64,000 bases of DNA, taken from Rhodanobacter sp. FW104-R8. GTDB lineage: Bacteria; Pseudomonadota; Gammaproteobacteria; Xanthomonadales; Rhodanobacteraceae. The stretch spans positions 60,355 through 124,354 of the forward strand of contig NZ_LVJR01000026.1 of the NCBI RefSeq assembly GCF_001617365.1, in the 5' to 3' direction. This document shows, one piece after another, positions 44,974-54,505 of the stretch; the stretch's first letter is position 1, and every line of letters begins with the position of its first letter. The position numbers and the translations under genes were made by a program. Under the pieces are notes generated by a model. The model ran no database searches. It was given only the letters and a program-made list of their open reading frames with translations, and was not told the origin of the DNA.

Positions 44974-45755
44974 CGCGCCTGCTCAAGGGAAAGGGGTGCC
45001 AGCAGCGGCTGCAGCGCCTGCGCCACCGCGTCGGCGTGGCCGAAGAACGGCGCGTGGCCGGCTTGCTGGATCTCGGTGTAGCCGCCGCCGCACTGGCTGG
45101 CCGACCACTGCATCGCCTGCGGCGGCACCAGCCGGTCGCGCCGGCCGCTGATCCAGGCGCTGGGCACGCGCAGGTCCGGCAAGGCGGCGCGGCGATCGCT
45201 GGTTTCCAGGATGCGGATGCCTTCCTGCAGCACGCGCAGGTCCGGTTCGCCATGCGCGAACACCAGCTCGCGCAGGTGGCGCAGTTCGCCGCGCGGGTCG
45301 GCGCTGCCCATCGCTTCCAGTGCGAGGAAACGTTCGATGGTATCGTGGTAGTCGGTTTCCAGGTCGCTGGCCAACTGGTGCACCAGCTGGCCGTCGGCGC
45401 CGTGCGGCCAGCCCGCGTCGCGCACGAACTTCGGCGTGGCGCACAGCATCGCCAGGGCGCGCACCTGCCGCGGCAGTTCCAGCGCGGCGGTGAGCGCGAT
45501 GGTGCCGCCCAGCGACCAGCCCAGCCAGACCGCCGGCGGCGTGACCCCGGCGATCGCCGCGGCGCAGGCGTGCGGCTCCAGCGGCAGGCCGCAACCGCGC
45601 GAGCGGCCGTGGCCGGGCAGGTCGACCACGTACATCGTGCATTGGTCTTCCAGCGCCTCGACCAGCGGCGCCAGCACGCCGCCGTGCATCGCCCAGCCGT
45701 GCAGCAGCACCAGCGGGACGGGGCCGTGGCCGCGCCGGTCGACGTACAGGCTCAT
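44970..45755 (-). CDS. bioH: Pimeloyl-ACP methyl ester carboxylesterase BioH
   Basis: A 261-residue alpha/beta hydrolase that cleaves the methyl ester of pimeloyl-ACP, ending chain elongation for biotin. The nucleophile Ser is in GWSLGG (about residue 82), the acid in SGRRDRLVP (about 207) and the His in AGHAPFFGH (about 234). An oxyanion HGWAM block lies near residue 22. ATG 45755 has GGAGCGAAGC upstream; a TTG four codons earlier is unlikely. Its start overlaps the stop of trhO. Confidence 0.88.
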   Translation of the reverse strand: MSLYVDRRGHGPVPLVLLHGWAMHGGVLAPLVEALEDQCTMYVVDLPGHGRSRGCGLPLEPHACAAAIAGVTPPAVWLGWSLGGTIALTAALELPRQVRALAMLCATPKFVRDAGWPHGADGQLVHQLASDLETDYHDTIERFLALEAMGSADPRGELRHLRELVFAHGEPDLRVLQEGIRILETSDRRAALPDLRVPSAWISGRRDRLVPPQAMQWSASQCGGGYTEIQQAGHAPFFGHADAVAQALQPLLAPLSLEQAR

Positions 45756-46660
45756 GCTTCGCTCCAATGGAGTGAGGCGCTTTTTACGTTCGCTTCCTCT
45801 CCCCTTTGGGGAGAGGATTGAGGTGAGGGGCAGGTGCTTGCGGGAAAACCGCTCGGAGCGAGCATCGAGTGGGCGACATCGCCAGCGTGCCCCCTCACCC
45901 CCGCCCTCTCCGCGTAGGGGAGAGGGGGTGAATTTGTAGGGGCGAGGTTTGCATCCACGGCGCCGCGCCCGTCGAACACGAAGCAGTCGCCCTGCCAGTG
46001 CGTGCCGTCGGTCTGTTCGAGGTACTTCAGGATGCCGCCGTCGAGCTGGTAGACGTGTTGCATGCCGAGGTCCTGCATGTGCAGCGCGGCCTTCTCGCAG
46101 CGGATGCCGCCGGTGCAGTACGAGACGACGGTCTTGCCCATGTATCGTTCGCGGTCGGCGGCGATCGCGGCGGGGAAGCCGGTGAAACTGGCGAGGCGAT
46201 AGTCGACCGCCTGCGGGAACTTGCCGGCATCGGTCTCGTAGTCGTTGCGGGTATCCAGCAGCAGCACCTCGCGGCCGTCGTCGTCGTGGCCCTGGTCCAG
46301 CCAGCGCTGCAGGGTGGGCGCGTCCACCGCCGGCGCGCGGCCGCCTTCGGGGCGGATCGCGGGCCGGCGCATGGTGATGATCTCGCGCTTCAGGCGCACG
46401 CGCAGGCGGCCGAACGGCACCACGTCGGACAGCGACTCCTTCGGCGCGACGTCGGCGAAGCGCGGGTCGTGGCGCAAGCCGGCCATGAAGCCGTCGATCT
46501 GCGCGCGGCTGCCGGCGAGGAACAGGTTGATGCCCTCCGGCGCCAGCAGGATCGTGCCCTTCAATGCCAGCGCTGCGCAGCGCGCGAGCAGCCGTTCGCG
46601 CAGCGCGGGCAGGTCGTCCAGGCTGATGAACTTGTAGGCGGAGATGTTGACGATCGACAT
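45752..46660 (-). CDS. trhO: tRNA uridine-34 hydroxylase (rhodanese family), repeat-derived C-terminus
   Basis: A 302-residue protein. It has the YceA/TrhO N-terminal acylphosphatase-like domain ([15 protein letters not shown]...[17 protein letters not shown]) and a rhodanese domain (about 118-225) with the catalytic Cys loop [12 protein letters not shown]. TrhO forms 5-hydroxyuridine at U34 of some tRNAs. The normal protein appears to end near [15 protein letters not shown] (about residue 245). The last ~55 residues are encoded by the CT-rich palindromic repeat at 45791-45930 and look like noise. The repeat thus carried the frame into a stop that overlaps bioH. Its place inside the biotin operon is unexpected. 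Confidence 0.88.
   Translation of the reverse strand: MSIVNISAYKFISLDDLPALRERLLARCAALALKGTILLAPEGINLFLAGSRAQIDGFMAGLRHDPRFADVAPKESLSDVVPFGRLRVRLKREIITMRRPAIRPEGGRAPAVDAPTLQRWLDQGHDDDGREVLLLDTRNDYETDAGKFPQAVDYRLASFTGFPAAIAADRERYMGKTVVSYCTGGIRCEKAALHMQDLGMQHVYQLDGGILKYLEQTDGTHWQGDCFVFDGRGAVDANLAPTNSPPLPYAERAGVRGHAGDVAHSMLAPSGFPASTCPSPQSSPQRGEEANVKSASLHWSEA
45791..45930. repeat. Dispersed CT-rich palindromic repeat inside the trhO 3' end
   Basis: Two hairpins, CCTCTCCCC-TTT-GGGGAGAGG (about 45796-45816) and CCCTCTCC/GGGGAGAGGG (45904-45926), flank a GAGG-rich core. Related to the repeats at 4505 and 59374. It is translated in frame as the trhO C-terminus. Confidence 0.75.
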
Positions 46661-46687
46661 GCGGGGGAATCGGCGGAGCAGGCGGCG

Positions 46688-46693
46688 ATTATA
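46688..46693 (-). promoter_or_regulatory. Consensus -10 element before trhO
   Basis: A perfect TATAAT on minus, 28 bases upstream of ATG 46660, in the 46-base gap after bioF. The -35 region is poor (GCAGGC). It may be an internal promoter for trhO-bioH-bioC. Confidence 0.45.
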
Positions 46694-46706
46694 CGTGGTC
46701 GTCCGG

Positions 46707-47867
46707 TCATGCCTGCCGCGCCGGCGGCAGACGCAGCGTTTCCAGCGCGCCCAGCAGCCGGTCGACGTGGGTCTCCTCGTGCGCCGCCGACAGCGTGATG
46801 CGCAGCCGCGCCTGGCCGGCGGGCACGGTCGGTGGGCGGATCGCGGTCACCAGCAGGCCTTGCCGTTCCAGTGCCTGCGTGGCCTCCAGCGCGGCGTCGG
46901 CGCTGCCCAGCAGCAGCGGCTGGATCGCGCTGGGCGAGGCCGCCAGCGGCAGGCCGAGTTCGCCGGCGCCGCGGCGGAAGCGCCCGATCAGCACGGCGAG
47001 CTTCTCGCGCCGCCACGCTTCGGACTGCGCCAGCTGCACCGCTTCGAGCGCGGCGGCGGCCAGCGCCGGCGGCATCGCGGTGGTGTAGGTGTACGGGCGC
47101 GCGAACTGCACCAGGCCCTCGACCAGCGCCGCCGGGCCGGCCACGAACGCGCCGCTGCAGCCGAGCGCCTTGCCCAGCGTGGCCATCAGCAGCGGCACCT
47201 CGTGCTGGCCCAGGTTCGCCGCGTCGAGGCTGCCGGCGCCGTGCCCGCCGAGCACGCCGAGCCCGTGCGCGTCGTCGACCATCAAGGTGGCGCGCTCGCG
47301 CGCGCACAGCTGCGCCAGTTCGCGCAGCGGCGCGACGTCGCCGTCCATGCTGAATACGCCGTCGGTGGCCAGCAGCGCGGCCGCAGCGGGATTCGCCGCC
47401 AGCCGGCGCGCCGCCGCCGCCACGTCGGCGTGCGGATAGCGCTTCAGTTCGGCGCCGCTGAGCCTGGCGCCATCGAGCAGGCAGGCGTGGTTGAGCTTGT
47501 CCTGCACGCAGGCGTCGCCGCGCGCCAGCAGTGCCTGCAGCACGCCGAGGTTGGCCATGTAGCCGGTGGAGAACAGCAGCGCGCGCTCGCGCCCGGTCCA
47601 GGCGGCCAGCGCTTCCTCCAGCTCCGCGTGCGCGGTGCGGTGGCCGCAGATCAGGTGCGCCGAGGTGCTGCCGACGCCTTCCTCCCGCGCTGCACGGATG
47701 AGTGCGCCGACCAACTGCGGGTGCTGCGCCAGGCCGAGGTAGTCGTTGCTGCAGAACGACAGCAGGCGCTGGCTGCCGCTTTCCAGCCACGGGCCGTTGG
47801 CGTGGTCGATCGTGCGCAGCCGGCGCAACAGGTTGGCGTGGGAACGTTCAGCCGTCTGGACGGCCAT
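46707..47867 (-). CDS. bioF: 8-amino-7-oxononanoate synthase
   Basis: A 386-residue PLP enzyme of the alpha-oxoamine synthase family that condenses pimeloyl-ACP/CoA with alanine in biotin synthesis. Typical blocks are [13 protein letters not shown] (about 40), [19 protein letters not shown] (about 66-84), [10 protein letters not shown] (Asp/His that contact PLP, about 195) and the PLP lysine in TLGKALG (about 230). ATG 47867 places NDYLGL at the usual distance. GTG 47894 would overlap the bioB end by 14 bases. Second gene of the operon. Confidence 0.94.
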   Translation of the reverse strand: MAVQTAERSHANLLRRLRTIDHANGPWLESGSQRLLSFCSNDYLGLAQHPQLVGALIRAAREEGVGSTSAHLICGHRTAHAELEEALAAWTGRERALLFSTGYMANLGVLQALLARGDACVQDKLNHACLLDGARLSGAELKRYPHADVAAAARRLAANPAAAALLATDGVFSMDGDVAPLRELAQLCARERATLMVDDAHGLGVLGGHGAGSLDAANLGQHEVPLLMATLGKALGCSGAFVAGPAALVEGLVQFARPYTYTTAMPPALAAAALEAVQLAQSEAWRREKLAVLIGRFRRGAGELGLPLAASPSAIQPLLLGSADAALEATQALERQGLLVTAIRPPTVPAGQARLRITLSAAHEETHVDRLLGALETLRLPPARQA

Positions 47868-47880
47868 GCGTTCGAGCAGG

Positions 47881-48924
47881 TCAGGCCGCGGCACTGCAGC
47901 CGCAGCCCTGCCCGCAGCCGGCAGCGTCGTTTTCGAGAAGGTCGGCGTGCACCGTGCCCGCTGGCGCGACCACCTCCATGGAATGCAGGTCGAGCCGGCG
48001 GAACAGCGCGCGGTCCGCCTCCACGTCCGGGTTGCCGGTGGTGAGCAGCTTTTCGCCGTAGAAGATCGAGCCGGCGCCGGCGAAGAAGCACAGCGCCTGC
48101 ACGGCGTCGTCCATCTGCTGGCGGCCGGCGGACAGCCGCACGACCGACCGCGGCATCAGGATCCGCGCCACCGCGATCGCGCGCACGAATTCGAACGGGT
48201 CGAGCGGCTCGGCATCGGCCAGCGGCGTGCCGGGCACCGGCACCAGCTGGTTGATCGGCACCGAATGCGGGTGCTCGGGCAGGTTGGCCAGCGCCTGCAG
48301 CAGGCCGGCGCGCTGTTCGCGCGTCTCGCCCATGCCGACGATGCCGCCGCAGCAGGTCTTCAGGCCGGCGTCGCGCACCTGTTCCAGCGTTTCCAGACGG
48401 TCCTGGTAGTCGCGGGTGTGGATGATCTCGCCGTAGAACTCCGGCGCGGTGTCGATGTTGTGGTTGTAGTAGTCGAGGCCGGCGTCCTTCAGCGCCTGTG
48501 CGTGGCCGTCGCCGAGCAGGCCCAGGGTGGCGCAGGTCTCCAGGCCCAGATCCTTCACCGCGCGCACGATCGCTGCCACCTTGGGAATATCGCGGTCCTT
48601 CGGGCCGCGCCATGCCGCACCCATGCAGAAACGGCTGGCGCCGGCGGCTTTCGCGGCGCGGGCGCGTTCCAGCACATCGTCAGCATCCATCAGTTTCTGC
48701 GCGGCGACGCCGGTGTCGTAGCGCGCCGCCTGCGGGCAGTAGGCGCAGTCCTCGGGGCAGCCGCCGGTCTTGATCGACAGCAGGGTCGATACCTGCACCG
48801 CGTTCGGGTCGTGGTGTTCGCGGTGCACCGTGTGCGCGCGATGCAGCAGCTCGTTGAACGGCAGCGCGAACAGCGCAGCCACCTCGGCGCGGCTCCAGTC
48901 GTGGCGGATGGCAGTGTCGGCCAT
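47881..48924 (-). CDS. bioB: Biotin synthase
   Basis: A 347-residue radical SAM enzyme that inserts sulfur into dethiobiotin. The [4Fe-4S] motif [10 protein letters not shown] (CxxxCxxC, about residue 51) and the [13 protein letters not shown] block (about 150) are diagnostic. Other conserved pieces are GGIVGMGET and LVPVPGTPL. The C-terminus is Cys-rich ([13 protein letters not shown]), a common but functionally unclear tail. AGGGAG lies 9 bases before ATG 48924. First gene of the bioB-bioF-trhO-bioH-bioC operon; a BirA-like operator overlaps its promoter. bioA and bioD are not in this window. Confidence 0.96.
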   Translation of the reverse strand: MADTAIRHDWSRAEVAALFALPFNELLHRAHTVHREHHDPNAVQVSTLLSIKTGGCPEDCAYCPQAARYDTGVAAQKLMDADDVLERARAAKAAGASRFCMGAAWRGPKDRDIPKVAAIVRAVKDLGLETCATLGLLGDGHAQALKDAGLDYYNHNIDTAPEFYGEIIHTRDYQDRLETLEQVRDAGLKTCCGGIVGMGETREQRAGLLQALANLPEHPHSVPINQLVPVPGTPLADAEPLDPFEFVRAIAVARILMPRSVVRLSAGRQQMDDAVQALCFFAGAGSIFYGEKLLTTGNPDVEADRALFRRLDLHSMEVVAPAGTVHADLLENDAAGCGQGCGCSAAA

Positions 48925-48976
48925 GGAACGGGTACTCCCTGCAGGAAGCGCGAAAGTGTGGAAGCCGTTCCGGGGC

Positions 48977-49010
48977 GTGTCAACTGAATACTTGTGCGAA
49001 TGGTTGACGG
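48977..49010. promoter_or_regulatory. BirA-like biotin operator
   Basis: Inverted half-sites GTGTCAACT (48977-48985) and GGTTGACGG (49002-49010) are separated by 16 bases, the same spacing as the E. coli bio operator (TTGTAAACC-N16-GGTTTACAA); each half matches 6 of 9 bases. On the minus strand TTGACA (48983-48978) forms a -35 with CACACT 17 bases on, so the operator overlaps the bioB promoter. Confidence 0.5.
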
Positions 49011-49078
49011 CACACGGGTGCATCCCTGCCGCTACCATCGCCGCTCGAACCACCACACCACCCGAGGGAGTCGGCCAG

Positions 49079-49285
49079 ATGAGCGAAGGACAGGGCAGTA
49101 CCGGCAACGTGATCGCGGCGATCTGCAGTTTCTTCATCCCGGGGCTGGGCCAGCTGGTGCAGGGGCGGTTGCTGATGGCGGTCGTCATGTTCGTGCTGGC
49201 CGCGGCGCTGTGGATCGTCCTGCTCGGCTGGCTGATCCATCTGTGGTCGATCCTCGACGCGGCGCTGTACAAGCCGGGCCGTTGA
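49079..49285 (+). CDS. Small two-helix membrane protein
   Basis: A 68-residue protein with two hydrophobic segments (about 10-28 and 33-58) joined by a GQLVQGR turn; [10 protein letters not shown] resembles the PGxGQxYxG turn of TM2-like proteins. Likely an inner-membrane protein of unknown function. GGAG lies about 9 bases upstream of ATG 49079. Divergent from bioB and 13 bases before comF, with which it may be co-transcribed. Confidence 0.7.
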   Translation: MSEGQGSTGNVIAAICSFFIPGLGQLVQGRLLMAVVMFVLAAALWIVLLGWLIHLWSILDAALYKPGR

Positions 49286-49298
49286 GCCGGAGCCCGGC

Positions 49299-50027
49299 AT
49301 GGATGCACTGGTGACAGCCTGGCGGCGCCTGCAGCGCTTCGTGCTGCCGCCGCGCTGCCTGCTGTGCGGCGGCCATCATGGCGACGGCATCGACCTGTGC
49401 GCCGCCTGCGCGAACGAATTGCCGCGCAACCGCAGCTGTTGCGCGCGCTGCGCCCTGCCGCTGGCCACGCCGGCAGCATGGTGCGGCGAGTGCCAGCGCC
49501 GCGCGCCGCCGTGGGATGCGGCATGGGCGCCGTTCCGCTACGGCTGGCCGCTGGACCGGCTGGAATCGCGCTACAAGTTCCAGGCCGACCTGGCTGCCGG
49601 CCGCGTCCTGGCGCAGCTGTGGCTGGGGGAACGGCTGCCGCTCAAGCCACCGCAGCTGCTGCTGGCCGTGCCGCTGCATCGCAGCCGCCTGCGCCGCCGC
49701 GGCTACAACCAGGCGCTGGAACTGGCCCGGCCACTGGCGCGCGCGCTCGGCGTGCCGGTACATCCGGACGCGCTGCAGCGCCATCGAGCCACCGGCGCGC
49801 AGACCGAACTCGACGCGATCGGTCGCCGCCGCAACGTGCACGGCGCGTTCGCCCTGCGCCAGGACGTGGTGCTGCCCGCGCACGTGGCGATCCTCGACGA
49901 CGTGATGACCACCGGCGCCACCCTCGCCGAATGCACCCGCGTGCTGCGCCGCGCCGGCGTGCAGCGGGTGGATGTGTGGGCGCTGGCGCGGGCGCCGTCG
50001 CCGCGGGTCAGCGGCGCGCAGGGTTGA
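49299..50027 (+). CDS. comF: ComF-family phosphoribosyltransferase-like competence protein
   Basis: A 242-residue protein with an N-terminal zinc-ribbon ([24 protein letters not shown] and WCGEC, about residues 22-66) and a phosphoribosyltransferase domain with the PRPP loop [13 protein letters not shown] (about 196-208). ComF is needed for DNA uptake in transformation in several bacteria and is usually near bioB/bioF in gammaproteobacteria, as here. Its 3' end overlaps by 20 bases the 3' end of the convergent PHP gene. Confidence 0.9.
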   Translation: MDALVTAWRRLQRFVLPPRCLLCGGHHGDGIDLCAACANELPRNRSCCARCALPLATPAAWCGECQRRAPPWDAAWAPFRYGWPLDRLESRYKFQADLAAGRVLAQLWLGERLPLKPPQLLLAVPLHRSRLRRRGYNQALELARPLARALGVPVHPDALQRHRATGAQTELDAIGRRRNVHGAFALRQDVVLPAHVAILDDVMTTGATLAECTRVLRRAGVQRVDVWALARAPSPRVSGAQG

Positions 50028-51567
50028 GATAGACCGGGTTGCCGATCAGCAGGGGTTTGCCGGCGTCGTCGCGGACCTCCGCGCGCAGCCAGTGCGCGCG
50101 GCCGTCGCTGGTCCAGTCGAAGCCGATGCGCTGGTCGGCATCGCCGATGGCGGCATCGACGGCCGGGGCGAACGGCTTGCCGTCGAGCAGCACGGCAAGC
50201 CTTTTCCCGGATACCTGGACGACATGCACTTCGAAGTGGACCTGCGCGCCCGCGTCGGCGCGCAGGGCGTCGCCCATCGTGGCGTGCTGCCCGCCGCTGC
50301 GCGCGTCGAGTTCCAGTAGCCGGTCGCGACTGCCTTCCACGTCGACGAACACGTGACCGGCGCGGATGCCGGCCAGGATCGCCGGCATCGACAGTTCCGC
50401 GGCGTGCACCACCGTGGTGGGCCGGCCGACCAGGCTGGAACCGGGTTTCGCCGCGGTCAGCGAGGAATCGTGGTTGTCGCTGCCGCCGATGCCGGTGAGC
50501 CGGTAGCCCCGGGCGAGTTGCTGTTCCCAGAACGGCACGCCGGAGAGGGGCGTGCCGGCGTCGCCGTCGTTGACGATCTCGATCGCCTGCACCTGCGCCA
50601 TGTCGACCGGCGGCACGGCGGTCCAGCCGCAACCCATGCAGTTCTCGCCGCTGGGGCGGACCGGGTGGTTGATCGAGAGCAGGCCGTGCAGCGGCGCGAT
50701 CCGCTGCAGCAGGGTGTTCCAGTCCTTCACCTCGCGGCCGTCGACGCGGAAGTCCACCGGCGCGGTGCTGCCGAACAGGTTGGCGTGGCCGCTGAAGGTG
50801 GTGATCTCGCGGCCGGGGATCAGCAGCAGGCGGTCGAAGTACGGCTGCAGCTCGCGCATCGGGTTCGCCTGCGACACCGTGTTGTGGTCGGTGATCGAGA
50901 TGAAATCCAGGCCCTGCCGCGCCGCCGCCTCGACGGTGAGGAACAGCGGGCAGGGCACGCGCTGGCCGGACTGGCTGGCGCAGCTGGCATCGCTGTGCGC
51001 GTCGTGCATGTGCAGGTCGCCGCGGTACCAGCGCGCGTCGCGGCGCAGCGGCGGATTCAGCACGGCCGGTTCCCACGCGGGGTCGTCCGGCCGGCCGAAC
51101 CAGATGTTCGCGGTGTAGCGGGAGCGGCTGTTGCGGCGGATGTTGGGGATGCCCAGCAGCAGGCTCCAGCGGCCCGGGCGGATCGCGCCGGGCAGGTAGG
51201 AGGGCGTGGCGTCGGTGGCGGACACGGTGAACACGTGCTTCGAGCCGCCGCTCCAGCCGCGAAAGCCGTCCTGGCCGTGGAAGCCGTCCGGGCCGAGCAG
51301 GCCCAGGTCGATCGTGGTGCGCTCGTCGTCGTGGCCGCTGTAGTCGAACTGCACGGTGATGCGGCTGGTGCCCGCGGGCACCTCGAACGGCAGCATGCGG
51401 TAGGTCTGGTTGTCCGTGCCGTCCAGTTCGCCATGCAAGGTCAGGCCGGGCTGCGCGTGCCCGGCCCGGCTGGTGGCGGCCTGCACCATGCCGAGCAACA
51501 GCATCAGGCCAGCCAGCAGCAGGCCGGCGAGAAGGTGGGTCAGGCGGTGGCGCAGGCGCGGGTTCAT
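50008..51567 (-). CDS. Secreted CehA/McbA-type PHP metallohydrolase
   Basis: A 519-residue protein with an N-terminal signal or membrane segment (about residues 8-32), a beta-rich region (about 40-175) and a PHP phosphoesterase domain (about 185-420). Metal-binding motifs are GDLHMHDAHSD, FISITDHNT, SINHPVR and GGSDNH. CehA/McbA-type proteins hydrolyse carbaryl or phosphoesters; here the export signal points to a periplasmic role. It follows a TonB-dependent receptor gene by 136 bases on the same strand, so it may process a ligand taken up by that receptor (inference). Confidence 0.85.
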   Translation of the reverse strand: MNPRLRHRLTHLLAGLLLAGLMLLLGMVQAATSRAGHAQPGLTLHGELDGTDNQTYRMLPFEVPAGTSRITVQFDYSGHDDERTTIDLGLLGPDGFHGQDGFRGWSGGSKHVFTVSATDATPSYLPGAIRPGRWSLLLGIPNIRRNSRSRYTANIWFGRPDDPAWEPAVLNPPLRRDARWYRGDLHMHDAHSDASCASQSGQRVPCPLFLTVEAAARQGLDFISITDHNTVSQANPMRELQPYFDRLLLIPGREITTFSGHANLFGSTAPVDFRVDGREVKDWNTLLQRIAPLHGLLSINHPVRPSGENCMGCGWTAVPPVDMAQVQAIEIVNDGDAGTPLSGVPFWEQQLARGYRLTGIGGSDNHDSSLTAAKPGSSLVGRPTTVVHAAELSMPAILAGIRAGHVFVDVEGSRDRLLELDARSGGQHATMGDALRADAGAQVHFEVHVVQVSGKRLAVLLDGKPFAPAVDAAIGDADQRIGFDWTSDGRAHWLRAEVRDDAGKPLLIGNPVYLNPARR

Positions 51568-51703
51568 GGCGGATTTCCGATGGCGGCCGGTGGCGGGGGT
51601 GTGATGGCGTGCGGCCGTGGCCGGTGGCGGGTCGGCGGGCGGCCGTCGGGCGCGGGCGACACTCCGGCAGCGGCCGGGCGGCAAGCCGCCCGGCCGCGCG
51701 GGG

Positions 51704-54217
51704 TCAGAAGCGGTACATCACCGCGGCACGGTACGAACGGCCCAGCACCGGCCGCGCGATGAACGTGTTCGCCCCGGCGTCCGCGCTCTGCAGCTCGCCG
51801 GCACGCGGGTTGCCCTCGGTCAGGCCCAGCGAGTTGGTGAGGTTGTCGGCGTACAGGTACACGGAAAACGCGGGCGACACGTCGTAGCGCGCACTGGCGC
51901 CGAGCACGTCGTACGACGGCAGCCGCACCGAGTTGGCGGTGTCGACGAAGCGCTGGCCTTCATGTTCGTAGGACAGCTGCAGCCGCAGTTGCCCGTCGAG
52001 CAGGTTCACCCCGGGCACCACGCGGTAGCTCAGCTTCGGCACGCGGATCAGCTGGTTGCCGGTGTAGTTGCGCAGGACCGGGCCGGTGCTGCCCTTGTCG
52101 GTGTAGCGCAGCCCTTCGTACTGCGGGTCCTGCCAGGTGGCGGTGAGCTGCACGTCGAACCAGCTGGTCGGGAACCAGGTGCCTTCCAGCTCCAGGCCCT
52201 TGGTCTTGGTGCTGGCGTAACCCTGCTGCGCGACCGAGGTGTTGTTGTTCGGGTTGAACACGTAGTTGCTGAAGCCGACGTTGTCGTACTTGGTGTAGAA
52301 CGCGGTGGCGTACAGGTCGACCTGGCGGTCGGAATACTTGTAGCCCACCTCGCCCAGTTTCATGGTCTGGATGATCGGCGTGGCGGTCGCGTTGGTGATG
52401 TAGCTGCTCAGGTTCGGCAGGCGGAACGCCGAGGTCCAGCGCGCGAATACGCCGGAGCGTTCGGAGAACTGCCAGTTGGCGCCCAGCGTCCAGCCCGGCT
52501 TGCTGAAGCTGTGGTCGTACGACACGGTGCGGCCGGTGCCGGTCTGGATCTGCGAGGTGGCCAGCGTGCCCAGGTTCACGGTCTGCTTCTGCTCGACCCA
52601 CCCCTTGGTGTTCACGCGCTCCCAGCGCACGCCGCCGTCGATGCGCAGCGCGTCGGTCGCCTGCCACTCGTCGGACAGGTAGAGCGCATCGGTCGACGAA
52701 CTGCCGCTGGCGTTTTCCCACTCGTAGCCGTAACGGTAGATGCCGTGGTCGGTGAGCGTGCCCAGCGGCTGGCCGGAGGCATCCACCGCGACCAGGTCGA
52801 GCAGGCGCGCGTTGTCGCGCACGTCGAGCAGGGCGGTGGAGGAGTAGCGGCTGAAGTCCTGGTTGAAGTGCGCGTGGTAGTAACCCAGCGTGACGTCGTG
52901 GCTCTGGCCACCGAGGTCGAACTTGCGCAGCAGCCGGGTATCGTTGATGAATTCCTGTACCGGCATGGTCACGCCGCGCAGGCCGCCGATCACCACCAGG
53001 CCGTTGCCGTTCTGGTTCTGGTTGTCGAACACCTGCGCGGGGTTGTCGACGTAGCGCAGCTGCAGGCCGGCCGCACCAGCCGGCTGGAACGGCTTCGCCC
53101 GGGTCAGGAAGGCATTCGCGCCCATCAGCGAATTCGGGAACATGCCGTTGCGCTGGGTCTTGGTATCGCTGTAGCGCATCGATTCGGCCAGCTTCCAGTC
53201 CGCGCCGAGATCGTGGTCGAACTTCAGCGTCAGCTGGTCGCGCTTCACGTGCGTGCCCACGCTGTTGTCGAAGTTGTACAGGCTGCCGTTGCCCTGCTTC
53301 ATCAGCACGTGCTCGGTCTCCGGCCCGGCCAGCGTGCCGAAGTTGCCGTCGAAGCCGGGCACCGCCTTGATCTTGCCGTTCGGATAGGTACGCATCGGGA
53401 TGCCCAGGTACAGCGCGACCTTGTCGTCCATGTGCTTGACGTCGACGCTGAAGCGGCCGTGTTCGAGATCCCTGGCCAGGTTCAGGCGGATCTGGCCGCC
53501 GTCGTTGGCGCGGAAGCCCGGGTCGCGGATGCCGTCGTCGACGCGGTAGAAGCCGCCCACGCCGAGCTTCCAGCCGTTGCCGACCGGCGTGCCGTACCAG
53601 AAGTCGGCGCGGTTCAGCCCGTAGTCGCCCACGGTGTACTTGACCAGGCCGTCCGGCGTGTCGCCGACCCGGCGCGGGATGAAGTTGATCGCGCCGGCCG
53701 GCGCGTTCGAATAGAACACCGACGACGGGCCGCCGCGCACCACCTCGATCCGCTCGATCGTCTCGTCCAGGCGGAACGCCTGGTCGGCGTTGAGGTAGCC
53801 GAGCGCCGGGTCATGCTGCACCGGGATGCCGTCCTCCAGCAGGTTGACCGAGCCGAAGCCGTCGACCGGAATGCCGCGTGCGCGGATGTTGCCGCTGGCC
53901 TCGCCGCCGGAGGCCTCGACCCAGAAGCCGGGCACCGATTTCATCGCCTCGGTGACCGAAGTCGGCGCCTGCATGCGCAGGCGATCCTCGTCGATGGTGG
54001 TGATCGAATAGCTGGTCTCGGCCTTGGTCCGCGTCGCCACGCCGGAACGCGCGGTGACCACCACGCTGTCGAGGTTCCTGGCCTTGTCGGTGCTTGCCGT
54101 GGCGGTGTCCGGCGGGGTGGCGGTGCTGTCCTGTGCCTGGGCGGAAAGGGCGACGCCGAGCGCCAGGCTGCCAAGCAGGGCGATGCCGATGGATCGGCTG
54201 ATGAGGGAAATACGCAA
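51704..54217 (-). CDS. TonB-dependent outer-membrane receptor
   Basis: An 837-residue receptor with a signal peptide (about 1-28), a TonB-box-like DSVVVTA (about 50-56), a plug domain (about 65-175, including VPGFWVEASGG and IRARGIPVDGFG) and a 22-strand barrel ending in Phe (AVMYRF). It imports a scarce ligand across the outer membrane using TonB energy. No ligand is predictable; there is no N-terminal FecA-type signalling extension. The start is TTG 54217, with GGAG 8 bases upstream. The paired PHP hydrolase suggests a phosphoester or similar organic substrate. Confidence 0.9.
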   Translation of the reverse strand: MRISLISRSIGIALLGSLALGVALSAQAQDSTATPPDTATASTDKARNLDSVVVTARSGVATRTKAETSYSITTIDEDRLRMQAPTSVTEAMKSVPGFWVEASGGEASGNIRARGIPVDGFGSVNLLEDGIPVQHDPALGYLNADQAFRLDETIERIEVVRGGPSSVFYSNAPAGAINFIPRRVGDTPDGLVKYTVGDYGLNRADFWYGTPVGNGWKLGVGGFYRVDDGIRDPGFRANDGGQIRLNLARDLEHGRFSVDVKHMDDKVALYLGIPMRTYPNGKIKAVPGFDGNFGTLAGPETEHVLMKQGNGSLYNFDNSVGTHVKRDQLTLKFDHDLGADWKLAESMRYSDTKTQRNGMFPNSLMGANAFLTRAKPFQPAGAAGLQLRYVDNPAQVFDNQNQNGNGLVVIGGLRGVTMPVQEFINDTRLLRKFDLGGQSHDVTLGYYHAHFNQDFSRYSSTALLDVRDNARLLDLVAVDASGQPLGTLTDHGIYRYGYEWENASGSSSTDALYLSDEWQATDALRIDGGVRWERVNTKGWVEQKQTVNLGTLATSQIQTGTGRTVSYDHSFSKPGWTLGANWQFSERSGVFARWTSAFRLPNLSSYITNATATPIIQTMKLGEVGYKYSDRQVDLYATAFYTKYDNVGFSNYVFNPNNNTSVAQQGYASTKTKGLELEGTWFPTSWFDVQLTATWQDPQYEGLRYTDKGSTGPVLRNYTGNQLIRVPKLSYRVVPGVNLLDGQLRLQLSYEHEGQRFVDTANSVRLPSYDVLGASARYDVSPAFSVYLYADNLTNSLGLTEGNPRAGELQSADAGANTFIARPVLGRSYRAAVMYRF

Positions 54218-54403
54218 GTTGAATGCTCCGGGGAGGATGGGAAATCGCGGAGCCGTGCGGGGAATGCGTGCGAAACGACGGCGAGGCCTTCCCGCCGCGG
54301 TGGCGCGGCATCGCCGGTAGCTGTCTCGTGCAGAAGCGTCCTTGCCTATGGATGCGCTGCTTCCATCACAGGCTCTGATGGGCGTGCAGCCTAGGGACGG
54401 CCT

Positions 54404-54433
54404 GTGACAGTTAGGTGCCTGGTGGCATGACAG
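54404..54433 (-). promoter_or_regulatory. Pho-box-like direct repeats upstream of the TonB receptor
   Basis: On minus, CTGTCAT (54433-54427) and CTGTCAC (54410-54404) occur as direct repeats with a 23-base period, about 190 bases before the receptor start. PhoB half-sites are CTGTCAT with an 11-base period, so two periods would be 22, not 23. Suggestive only. The rest of 54218-54505 shows nothing else. Confidence 0.3.
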
Positions 54434-54505
54434 GGCTGAAATTTAGACGTCCAAATGGCGCATTCCGGCACGCCGGCGTCATGCAGAGCCGGCGGCACGT
54501 GCCGG

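Noticed and set aside
49004..49038. TTGACG/TACCAT promoter for the small membrane protein and comF
   Set aside because: The spacer is 23 bases. TTGACG is better explained as part of the biotin-operator half-site.
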